Origin: an uncultured Flavobacteriaceae bacterium
GTDB lineage: Bacteria > Bacteroidota > Bacteroidia > Flavobacteriales > Flavobacteriaceae
Assembly (NCBI GenBank): GCA_913020685.1
Contig: CAJWAY010000080.1
Span: 1 to 5,347 of the forward strand
Reading direction: 5' to 3'
Length of the DNA stretch: 5,347 nt
Part shown: in pieces, positions 1 through 5,186 of the stretch
Layout: the number at the start of each line of letters is the position of its first letter
How positions within the stretch are numbered: position 1 is the stretch's first letter
Program-made: the position numbers and the translations under genes
Notes under the pieces: generated by a model
Told to the model about the DNA's origin: nothing
The model's input: only the letters and a program-made list of their open reading frames with translations
Databases searched by the model: none

Positions 1-65
1 GATAAATTTGACTGCATTATTCACATCCTAATCATTGAACTTAGCTGAGAATCTATCTAAATCTT

Positions 66-73
66 TATATTTA
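66..73 (+). promoter_or_regulatory. Possible Bacteroidota -7 box for the 92-541 gene pair
   Basis: TATATTTA matches the Bacteroidota -7 consensus TAnnTTTG at all fixed positions but the last (A instead of G). It ends 18 bases before the ATG at 92. No TTG-type -33 element lies at the expected distance. The region is very AT-rich, so a chance match is quite possible. Confidence 0.22.
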
Positions 74-91
74 CCGAAACATACACGTAAA

Positions 92-448
92 ATGAATACT
101 ACTGATAAGGGGTCGATTTTAATTGTATGTCTATTTTATATTATTACATTGGCGTCTGGATACTTTATTCATACGAATCAATTGCTAATTGAGAAAAATG
201 ATGTAAAAAGATTAATCCTGATAATCAATAGTAATGAGATTAATAGTGAAAAAAATAGCACCATAGTCTATGAAGACATAGGTGAATCTCAGCCTACCCA
301 AAAGGTTTATGAAGCTAGCTCTGTTGTTGACGTTTCCTTAATTTATGAGCAAAAAGGGTATGAAATTGTTCACATTTCAGAGTTCTTAAAAAAAACCCTG
401 GGGCAGGAAGTAATCGTCACCCGAATATGGTTTTCCAAAAAAAATTGA
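92..448 (+). CDS. Hypothetical single-pass membrane protein, 118 aa
   Basis: I do not recognise this gene. From the ATG at 92 it encodes one strongly hydrophobic segment at about residues 8-26 (ILIVCLFYIITLASGYF), so it is an N-terminal membrane anchor or uncleaved signal. About 90 polar residues follow, rich in N, E, K, S and I, with no cysteine outside the anchor and no catalytic motif I can identify. A small soluble domain on the outer face is the simplest reading. The frame is open back to a TAA at 29-31, so a TTG start at 35 is possible and would add 19 basic and polar residues. I prefer the ATG because it puts the hydrophobic segment near the N-terminus and leaves a candidate -7 box upstream. 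The stop (446-448) directly abuts the ATG of the next small gene, suggesting cotranscription and coupled translation. The gene is more AT-rich than the housekeeping genes to its right and may be lineage-specific. Confidence 0.6.
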   Translation: MNTTDKGSILIVCLFYIITLASGYFIHTNQLLIEKNDVKRLILIINSNEINSEKNSTIVYEDIGESQPTQKVYEASSVVDVSLIYEQKGYEIVHISEFLKKTLGQEVIVTRIWFSKKN

Positions 449-541
449 ATGGGATACTTTTTGCATAATATAATTGTCTATTCGGTAGTCGCTTTTTTGG
501 TGTTTTTGATTTACAAGGCCATTAAGGACATGAGGAAATAA
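449..541 (+). CDS. 30-residue single-pass membrane microprotein
   Basis: This short reading frame (ATG 449-451, TAA 539-541) begins on the base after the TGA of the upstream gene, an arrangement typical of translational coupling. The peptide has a short N-terminal part (MGYFLHN), an uninterrupted hydrophobic stretch of about 15-16 residues (IIVYSVVAFLVFLIY) and a charged C-terminus (KAIKDMRK). This is the layout of a single transmembrane helix with the basic end in the cytoplasm. It contains no cysteine. The shape loosely resembles the N-terminal helix of small FeoB-associated membrane proteins, but it lacks their cysteine tail and no feo gene is present, so I do not assign it there. A partner role for the adjacent 118-residue membrane protein is inference from position only. 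A frame this short can occur by chance, but a clean TM-plus-basic-tail design abutting a stop codon makes a real gene more likely than not. Confidence 0.5.
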   Translation: MGYFLHNIIVYSVVAFLVFLIYKAIKDMRK

Positions 542-582
542 GCTTCTTGCTTACGAAAAATCCGAAAGGTTTTAAAACTATC

Positions 583-590
583 TATCTTTG
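583..590 (+). promoter_or_regulatory. Bacteroidota -7 promoter box upstream of the DUF2452 gene
   Basis: TATCTTTG is a perfect match to the Bacteroidota sigma-A -7 consensus TAnnTTTG. It ends 13 bases before the TTG start proposed at 604, nearly the same spacing as at rbfA (14) and dusB (13). Transcription would begin only a few bases before the start codon, giving a very short leader. No clear TTG -33 element sits 17-23 bases upstream. The box lies inside the longer reading that would start at 547, which argues against that start. Confidence 0.5.
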
Positions 591-603
591 TAAAAAATTT
601 GAA

Positions 604-1005
604 TTGAAAAAGAAAACATCCGATAACATTGTTTGGGACGAGGAACAAAGGGAGTATATTGCGCGTTTACTTCCCTATGCTTCCGAACCCACCGGACCTA
701 TTATCAAGGTTCCCAATGTAGATGCCTTCAAGCAAAAAGGAGTGAAAAAAGTGTCCAAACAGTTTCAAACAGAACTGGAAGAGCTGAAAGGCAAAATCAA
801 GGATTTTGTTAGAACTGCGAGTGATACTCAAAAAGTTTATACGGCAAAGTTTAAGTTTGAGCCACTAGTTGGTGAAACCTATTTTCTCTACAAGGGAGAA
901 AAAGAGGACTATCTATCGCTGATTGCTCCCGATCAATGGAAGAAAAAATTCTTAGGGGCTTACCGACTTAATTCTGAATATAAATGGGAACATATAGAGT
1001 GGTAA
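604..1005 (+). CDS. DUF2452 family protein, 133 aa, TTG start
   Basis: This is a small soluble protein I recognise from memory as DUF2452, a family of unknown function found mainly in Bacteroidota. Family landmarks appear in order: an N-terminal SDNIVWDEEQ (residues 6-15; relatives have PDNIVxxEE), LLPYAS...GPIIKVP (22-37), a helical segment with coiled-coil character (48-70), KFKFEPLVGETYFLY (82-96) and LSLIAPDQW (104-112). It has no signal peptide or membrane segment, so it should be cytoplasmic. I place the start at TTG 604 because relatives begin only a few residues before the PDN motif and because a perfect -7 box ends 13 bases upstream. The frame is open back to a TTG at 547, which would add 19 residues not expected in the family. 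The 3' end converges on the CAP-domain gene with one base between stops. Nothing in the sequence reveals a reaction or partner. Confidence 0.85.
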   Translation: MKKKTSDNIVWDEEQREYIARLLPYASEPTGPIIKVPNVDAFKQKGVKKVSKQFQTELEELKGKIKDFVRTASDTQKVYTAKFKFEPLVGETYFLYKGEKEDYLSLIAPDQWKKKFLGAYRLNSEYKWEHIEW

Positions 1006-1006
1006 G

Positions 1007-1534
1007 TTAGCGAAAGTTTTGGGTGCCATAACCAATGCCTTTTTTATCAAAAAACAAGCCGACCCCCAAATTGGTGTAATCTCCTAGAATATTTTTGTAA
1101 TGAGGAGGGCTGTTTTTCCACCCGGTTACCATACATTGAGCCAGATCTTCTTCGGCTCTCGTATCGCCACATCCTTTTACGTTTTCAAACCAAGGTGTTT
1201 GAGCAATGTTTTCAGCAATCCCCGTAAACCGATTCCCCTTTTTGACCCATGCCTTAACTTTAAATTTTTCAGCCCGCTGTGTAGGATTTAAACCCAAATG
1301 ATCTAAATGATCGTAAAAGCCGTATTTGACCATATTTTCACTATGAAGCTGAGCCAAATCCATTAATGAGTCCAATCTTTCTAATTTAGGTAAACCTTTT
1401 TCAACCCTCAAGGCGTTGGTTTTTTCAAATATCAATTGGCGCATTATCTCCAGGTCACCTTGAGCAAAACTTGAAGCTGCGCAAAAAGCCATCAAAATAA
1501 AGGCGAAGGACATGTTTATACTAAATATTCTCAT
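1007..1534 (-). CDS. Secreted CAP/SCP-domain protein (YkwD-like), 175 aa
   Basis: This encodes an exported single-domain CAP (cysteine-rich secretory/antigen 5/PR-1, SCP) protein. From the ATG at 1534 a signal peptide is evident: basic start (MR), hydrophobic core at about residues 8-20 and probable cleavage after SSFA (residue 24). The CAP fold fills most of the rest: a first helix with TNALRVEKGLPKL (39-51), AQLHSENM (61-68, candidate site His64), FYDH (73-76), GIAENIA (105-111, Glu108), VTGWKNSPPHYKNIL (136-150, His145) and a final GYGTQNF strand (168-174). Cys122 and Cys134 flank an insertion before the SPPH helix and could form a disulfide after export. Bacterial CAP proteins are mostly of unknown function, so I assign none. 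A TTG at 1558 would add eight residues and ATG 1513 would shorten the signal peptide; ATG 1534 is the conventional choice. No good -7 box is visible upstream. The gene is divergent from rbfA and convergent with the DUF2452 gene. Confidence 0.9.
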   Translation of the reverse strand: MRIFSINMSFAFILMAFCAASSFAQGDLEIMRQLIFEKTNALRVEKGLPKLERLDSLMDLAQLHSENMVKYGFYDHLDHLGLNPTQRAEKFKVKAWVKKGNRFTGIAENIAQTPWFENVKGCGDTRAEEDLAQCMVTGWKNSPPHYKNILGDYTNLGVGLFFDKKGIGYGTQNFR

Positions 1535-1568
1535 GATCTTAAAAATAATAATTTTCAATCGGAATGCC

Positions 1569-1576
1569 TACTTTTG
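1569..1576 (+). promoter_or_regulatory. Bacteroidota -7 promoter box for the rbfA-permease operon
   Basis: TACTTTTG is a perfect TAnnTTTG match ending 14 bases before the ATG at 1591. It would drive both rbfA and the permease gene 3 bases behind it. No TTG -33 element is obvious at the expected distance; the upstream DNA is a run of A and T. Because the box overlaps codons that follow an in-frame ATG at 1564, it supports the downstream ATG as the real start. Confidence 0.55.
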
Positions 1577-1590
1577 TTAATATATGTGTT

Positions 1591-1986
1591 ATGGAAGAAA
1601 CTCCTAGACAGAAAAAAATTGCTGCTGCAATTCAGCATGAACTAGCTACCATGCTTCAAGAAACCATAAGAACCCATGGTGCTTCCAACCTTGTAATTTC
1701 CATTACCAAGGTCAAAGTAACAATCGATCTATCTTTAGCCAAGGTCTATCTAAGTATTTTTCCTCTTAAAAAGGCCAATACCTTACTAAAAGGTATTCAA
1801 GAAAACAAGTTCCAAATCAGGCATGACATGTCTCAAAGAATGAAAAACCAATTGAGACGTATACCCGAATTTTCTTTTTATATCGATGATTCCTTGGATT
1901 ATTTAGATGCGATAGAAAAAGCCCTGAATCACCCCGAAAATCCCATTAAAAATCCAAATAAGCCTTCCAAAAAACAAAACAATTAA
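1591..1986 (+). CDS. rbfA: 30S ribosome-binding factor RbfA, 131 aa
   Basis: RbfA is a single KH-like-domain cytoplasmic protein that binds the free 30S subunit and assists late 16S rRNA maturation, including processing of its 5' end, and cold adaptation. Supporting landmarks: an N-terminal ETPRQKKIAAAIQHELATML (3-22), resembling the usual RxxKxxxxIxxEL helix; the central strand pair ISITKVKVTIDLSLAKVYLS (36-55), matching the family TKVxVSxDLxxAKVYVS pattern; and the C-terminal signature RRIPEFSFYIDDSLDYLDAI (89-108). Length is typical, plus a basic Asn/Lys/Pro tail (about 114-131) that is probably disordered and may touch rRNA. An in-frame ATG at 1564 would add nine residues before the family N-terminus and would place the -7 box inside the gene, so I start at 1591. 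The permease follows after 3 bases, so the two genes are almost certainly cotranscribed. Confidence 0.94.
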   Translation: MEETPRQKKIAAAIQHELATMLQETIRTHGASNLVISITKVKVTIDLSLAKVYLSIFPLKKANTLLKGIQENKFQIRHDMSQRMKNQLRRIPEFSFYIDDSLDYLDAIEKALNHPENPIKNPNKPSKKQNN

Positions 1987-1989
1987 AAG

Positions 1990-3177
1990 ATGCCAGTTAT
2001 TTTCAAAATCGCTTGGCGTTATTTTTTCTCAAAAAGCAAACAAACCGTAATCAACAGAATCAACTCTATTGCTATACTGGTCATTGTGGTGGCGACGGCT
2101 GCACTTATGATTGTATTAAGTGCCTTTTCGGGTTTAAAAGATTTTGGTTTGTCCTTCTCAAATGTATTTGATCCTGACTTGAGGGTTGAGGCCAAACAAG
2201 GCAAAACCATACTACTGGACAGTAGCCAGATCAATGAATTGGAGAAGGATATAGATATTAAAGCAATTAGCCCCATTTTAGAGGAAAAAGTATTCCTATC
2301 TTTTAAGGAAAAGACTCAAGTAGCCTATTTAAAAGGAGTTGGGCAAGATTACCTCAATGTTATTCCGGCAGATTCTCTTGTTGCAGTTGGAGAGTGGTTG
2401 GTTCCCGAATCCAATTCCATTGTTGCGGGATATGGAATTGGTGCCAGTTTGGATCTGGGTGTATATGACTATGGCTCTTTTCTTAACATCAGCATTCCCC
2501 AAAAAAATTTAAAAGGTAGCTTAAGACAAACCCCTTTTCACTCAAAACAGGCCGTTACCATTGGTTTGTATCAAATCAGTGAAGACATTGATAAAAAATA
2601 CATTTTCAGCACCCTGGATTTTGCCCGAAATTTGTTGAAATACCCCCAAAATATTTTCTCCTCCATTGAAATAAAAGTCTCTCCACAAGCTGATCTTGAA
2701 TATTTAAAAAATAAGATTTGGAAGGTAATGGGTAGCTCTGTTCAAATCAAAGACCGTGAGCAACTCAATTCAGCCCTATACAAAATGCTCAACATAGAAC
2801 AATTAGCTATTTATTTAATTTTCACTTTAGTTATGATAATTGCCCTTTTCAATCTAGTAGGTGCCCTACTAATGATGATTTTGGATAAAAAATCTGAGAT
2901 GAATATTTTAAAAGCCATGGGAATTAATCACAAACAGTTATTTCAAATCTTTTTTACACTAGGCTTGTTGATAATTATATTTGGGGGAGGAATCGGTCTA
3001 TTGTTGTCTTCAGTTGTGATCTTGATTCAACAATGGAGTCCCATCATTAATGTCCCTGGAACCTCATTAGCATATCCCGTCAAATGGGAATTAGAAAACT
3101 TTCTTTTAGTGATGGGAACACTCCTTTTTTTGGGGAGTATTGTCTCAGCATGGGCGAGCCGAAGTTTGAAACTTTAG
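1990..3177 (+). CDS. ABC transporter permease, LolE/FtsX (MacB) type, 395 aa
   Basis: This is an inner-membrane permease of the FtsX/LolCE superfamily, probably part of a lipoprotein-releasing-type complex that uses ATP hydrolysis in the cytoplasm to move lipoproteins out of the inner membrane. The topology is the family's: a short cytoplasmic start with amphipathic IAWRYFFSKSK (7-17), TM1 at about 26-47, a large periplasmic domain (about 50-268), then TM2 (272-298), TM3 (317-346) and TM4 (370-388). The FtsX landmark after TM2 is clear: MMILDKKSEMNILKAMGI (295-312), the loop that contacts the ATPase. Length is near the usual 400-410. The N-terminus resembles LolC/LolE-type permeases of Bacteroidota, but the exact substrate cannot be read from sequence, so no symbol is given. 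No cognate ATPase (LolD-like) gene is in the window and it must be encoded elsewhere. It lies 3 bases behind rbfA and is probably transcribed from that promoter; its stop is one base from the dusB stop. Confidence 0.9.
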   Translation: MPVIFKIAWRYFFSKSKQTVINRINSIAILVIVVATAALMIVLSAFSGLKDFGLSFSNVFDPDLRVEAKQGKTILLDSSQINELEKDIDIKAISPILEEKVFLSFKEKTQVAYLKGVGQDYLNVIPADSLVAVGEWLVPESNSIVAGYGIGASLDLGVYDYGSFLNISIPQKNLKGSLRQTPFHSKQAVTIGLYQISEDIDKKYIFSTLDFARNLLKYPQNIFSSIEIKVSPQADLEYLKNKIWKVMGSSVQIKDREQLNSALYKMLNIEQLAIYLIFTLVMIIALFNLVGALLMMILDKKSEMNILKAMGINHKQLFQIFFTLGLLIIIFGGGIGLLLSSVVILIQQWSPIINVPGTSLAYPVKWELENFLLVMGTLLFLGSIVSAWASRSLKL

Positions 3178-3178
3178 A

Positions 3179-4171
3179 TTATACCCAAGCGGGTTCAATC
3201 ACTTCATCTAAAACTCGGTATAGGATATCAAAAACTTCATTTGGATTAATGGCTGTTACCAATGCAGTCCTGTATGGTTTAAAGTTGGGAATTCCCTTAA
3301 AGTAATTGGTGTAATGACGTCTAGTCTCCAAAACACCCAAAACCTCACCTTTCCAAGCAATAGACATTTCCAAATGCCTTTTGGCAACCTGGACCCTGTC
3401 TTTCAAAGTGGGAGGATCGCAATGGATTCCTTTTTCAAAATAATTTTTTACCTGATTAAAAAACCAGGGATTACCAATACTGGCCCTCCCGATCATTGCA
3501 CCATCCAAACCATACCGATCACGCATTTCCATGGCCCGTTCTGGGCTATCCACATCCCCATTTCCAAAAACAGGAATGTGCATCCTAGGGTTATTTTTTA
3601 CAGCAGCAATAGGTTTCCAATCAGCATCCCCTTTATACATTTGTGCACGTGTCCTGCCGTGTATTGAAATAGCTTTGGCCCCAGCATCTTGGAGTCGCTC
3701 TGCTACCTCTACGATCTTAATCGAGTCGTGATCCCATCCCAAACGCGTTTTAACCGTTAAGGGCAGTGAGGTGTGTTTGACCATTTCGGCCGTTAACTTG
3801 ACCATTAATGGAATGTCTCTCAAAATTCCTGCTCCAGCACCTTTGCTGACAACTTTTTTTACTGGACAACCAAAATTTATGTCGATGATATCAGGCTTAG
3901 ACGCCTCAACAATTTCTACAGAGCGAACCATAGAATCCAAATTTGCCCCAAAAATTTGTATGCCGACAGGTCGCTCTTTTTCATAAATGTCTAATTTCTG
4001 AACACTTTTTGCAGCGTCACGTATCAACCCTTCACTCGAAATAAACTCGGTATATACTAAATCAGCACCATTTTCCTTACATAAGGCGCGGAAAGGTGGA
4101 TCACTGACATCCTCCATGGGAGCCAACAGTAAAGGAAAATTCCCTAACGATATGTCACCAATTTTGACCAA
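3179..4171 (-). CDS. dusB: tRNA dihydrouridine synthase, DusB (NifR3) type, 330 aa, TTG start
   Basis: This FMN- and NADPH-dependent enzyme reduces specific uridines in tRNA to dihydrouridine in the cytoplasm. The TIM-barrel landmarks appear in order: LLLAPMEDVSDPPFRALC (14-31, flavin-binding start), VYTEFISSEGL (39-49), VGIQIFGAN (69-77), IDINFGCPVKKVVSKGAGAG (96-115) with catalytic acid Cys102, LTVKTRLGW (138-146) with Lys141 near FMN, IHGRTRAQMYKG (170-181) with His171, and FGNGDV (202-207) then MIGRASIGNPW (226-236), the phosphate-binding end. The C-terminal helical tRNA-binding domain is complete, and the length fits DusB rather than DusA or DusC. The start is TTG (4169-4171): relatives begin with the same MVKIG-like residues, no ATG lies upstream in frame within the short leader, and a perfect -7 box ends 13 bases upstream. 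The MauE-like gene lies 47 bases upstream on the same strand, so readthrough from it is possible as well as the gene's own promoter. Confidence 0.95.
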   Translation of the reverse strand: MVKIGDISLGNFPLLLAPMEDVSDPPFRALCKENGADLVYTEFISSEGLIRDAAKSVQKLDIYEKERPVGIQIFGANLDSMVRSVEIVEASKPDIIDINFGCPVKKVVSKGAGAGILRDIPLMVKLTAEMVKHTSLPLTVKTRLGWDHDSIKIVEVAERLQDAGAKAISIHGRTRAQMYKGDADWKPIAAVKNNPRMHIPVFGNGDVDSPERAMEMRDRYGLDGAMIGRASIGNPWFFNQVKNYFEKGIHCDPPTLKDRVQVAKRHLEMSIAWKGEVLGVLETRRHYTNYFKGIPNFKPYRTALVTAINPNEVFDILYRVLDEVIEPAWV

Positions 4172-4184
4172 TTTGAATTTTTTA

Positions 4185-4192
4185 CAAAAGTA
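4185..4192 (-). promoter_or_regulatory. Bacteroidota -7 promoter box for dusB
   Basis: Read on the minus strand, this is TACTTTTG, a perfect TAnnTTTG match identical to the box before rbfA. It ends 13 bases before the TTG start of dusB and falls in the 47-base gap after the MauE-like gene, so dusB can be transcribed independently. No clear -33 TTG lies at the usual distance. Confidence 0.5.
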
Positions 4193-4218
4193 GTAAAATC
4201 CTTTCCGATATCAGGCTA

Positions 4219-5088
4219 CTATTCTAATTCAAAGGTTTTTACAATTTTTTGAGAAAAGTCTGCATCCCAAATTTCAGCTACACTTCCCTTTTTGAGATAA
4301 TATATCCTCGGTGGAGAGTCACCTATTAAATCAAAAAAGGTGTTGACATCGATAAAGGTATAGGGAAAAGATGATCGTGTAATGCTTTCAAAGTCCTCAA
4401 CAATGGTCGAGCCCTCCTGATAAAATAGCACATAAAGCTCTGGAAATTCCTCATATTGCCTTTCGAGTTCGCCCAACTCCACAGCTGCCTCCTGGCAATG
4501 TTCACAATCCAAATTAAAAATTGCGATTAGCTTTTGTCCTGAGGTTAGGTCAACTCTTCCTTTTGATTCAAATTGAGTAAAGTTTTCAAACGGGAAATTC
4601 TCATGATTAGGCATGGGTAAAAACAACCACATGCTTAGAATAGTTGCTCCTGTAAATCCCAAGGGAATTATTTTGGCAAGGTGTATGGTTTGAGCTGTTT
4701 TGTATACCAAAAGGGCTACTGCCAGCATGACCATATTTTTAAGGATTGATTGTTCAGGAGTCATCGAGATCATCTCGCCAAAACAACCACAGTTTTCAGT
4801 ATCACCGATTAACCAAAGGTAAATCAAGTGAACCGTAAATCCCCCTAACAATAAAAAGGTGATTTGCATTAATTGTTTTACGTAAAAAGGTAAAAACATC
4901 AATATCCCTAGTGCAAACTCCAATCCTATAAAAAACCTAGCCATATGTCCAGCAAAAACTCTGGTAGGAGCCAAACCCTGATCCATTAATGTGATTTCAA
5001 AAAAACCTGGGCCTATTGCCTTTGTGTAGGCTGAAAATATAAAAGTGGTGGCCAACATGACTTGCATTACTTTTGATAATATTTTCAT
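4219..5088 (-). CDS. MauE/DoxX-like membrane protein fused to a thioredoxin-like domain, 289 aa
   Basis: Two domains are visible. Residues 1-160 form a MauE/DoxX-type integral membrane unit with about five hydrophobic segments (near 8-25, 48-67, 73-94, 115-130, 139-159). It has the DoxX-like opening FIFSAYTKAI (17-26) and the ENCGCFGE motif (98-105) typical of the MauE branch. Residues about 170-289 are thioredoxin-like: LIAIFNLDCEHCQEAA (187-202) holds a CxxC pair (Cys195, Cys198) followed by a helix, and SPPRIYYLKKG (258-268) sits where a thioredoxin carries its cis-proline. With a cytoplasmic N-terminus and five helices, the CGC loop between TM3 and TM4 and the thioredoxin domain both fall on the periplasmic side. 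MauE family members act in disulfide formation or redox maturation of exported proteins; I infer a periplasmic thiol-redox role, substrate unknown. The ATG at 5088 gives a normal basic N-terminus (MKILSK). dusB follows 47 bases downstream and lepA is divergent. Confidence 0.85.
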   Translation of the reverse strand: MKILSKVMQVMLATTFIFSAYTKAIGPGFFEITLMDQGLAPTRVFAGHMARFFIGLEFALGILMFLPFYVKQLMQITFLLLGGFTVHLIYLWLIGDTENCGCFGEMISMTPEQSILKNMVMLAVALLVYKTAQTIHLAKIIPLGFTGATILSMWLFLPMPNHENFPFENFTQFESKGRVDLTSGQKLIAIFNLDCEHCQEAAVELGELERQYEEFPELYVLFYQEGSTIVEDFESITRSSFPYTFIDVNTFFDLIGDSPPRIYYLKKGSVAEIWDADFSQKIVKTFELE

Positions 5089-5108
5089 GGTAAAATTAAT
5101 TTTTACTT

Positions 5109-5116
5109 TAAAATTA
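5109..5116 (-). promoter_or_regulatory. Possible -7 box for the MauE-thioredoxin gene
   Basis: On the minus strand this reads TAATTTTA, which matches TAnnTTTG except for the last base. It ends 20 bases before the ATG at 5088. A TTTG on the same strand (5133-5136) lies 16 bases upstream, slightly short for a -33 element. The AT-rich setting makes this a weak call. Confidence 0.22.
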
Positions 5117-5157
5117 ACTTTTATAACCCAAACAAAAAACCAAGTATTGAAAATAAG

Positions 5158-5165
5158 TATCTTTG
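5158..5165 (+). promoter_or_regulatory. Bacteroidota -7 promoter box for lepA
   Basis: TATCTTTG is a perfect match to TAnnTTTG and identical to the box before the DUF2452 gene. It ends 21 bases before the lepA ATG, leaving room for a short leader that contains a purine-rich AGAGGA (5172-5177) 9 bases before the start. No TTG -33 element is visible at 17-23 bases upstream; that stretch is mostly A. Confidence 0.5.
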
Positions 5166-5186
5166 TCTCGAAGAGGAAATGCGCGG

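Noticed and set aside
35..91. TTG-initiated N-terminal extension of the 118-residue membrane protein
   Set aside because: The ATG at 92 gives a normal anchor position, and the extension overlaps a candidate -7 box. It remains possible, so the start is only moderately sure.
547..603. TTG start at 547 adding 19 residues to the DUF2452 protein
   Set aside because: A perfect -7 box (583-590) lies inside it, and the family N-terminus fits the TTG at 604.
1100..1291. Plus-strand open frame opposite the CAP gene
   Set aside because: It is antisense to a clear CAP domain and its composition looks like a reverse-strand shadow.
1535..1558. TTG start for the CAP protein, eight residues upstream
   Set aside because: The ATG at 1534 already opens a complete signal peptide, so the extra residues are not needed.
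1564..1590. ATG at 1564 as the rbfA start
   Set aside because: The promoter -7 box (1569-1576) would be inside the gene, and the added residues do not fit the RbfA N-terminus.
2019..2276. Minus-strand open frame opposite the permease N-terminus
   Set aside because: Its hydrophobic stretches mirror TM1 of the permease on the other strand; there is no independent support.
3120..3138. Inverted repeat ACTCC...GGAGT near the end of the permease gene, as a terminator
   Set aside because: The stem is five pairs with a T-rich loop and no T-run follows; the bases are explained by the TM4 coding sequence.
3162..3174. Palindrome AAGTTTGAAACTT at the convergent permease/dusB junction, as a bidirectional terminator or operator
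   Set aside because: The AT-rich stem with one central base is too weak for an intrinsic terminator and lies in the last permease codons. The position is suggestive, but chance is likely.
3314..3986. Plus-strand open frames opposite dusB (3314-3667, 3531-3731, 3771-3986)
   Set aside because: They are antisense to a highly conserved enzyme gene, have no upstream promoter signals, and encode no recognisable protein.
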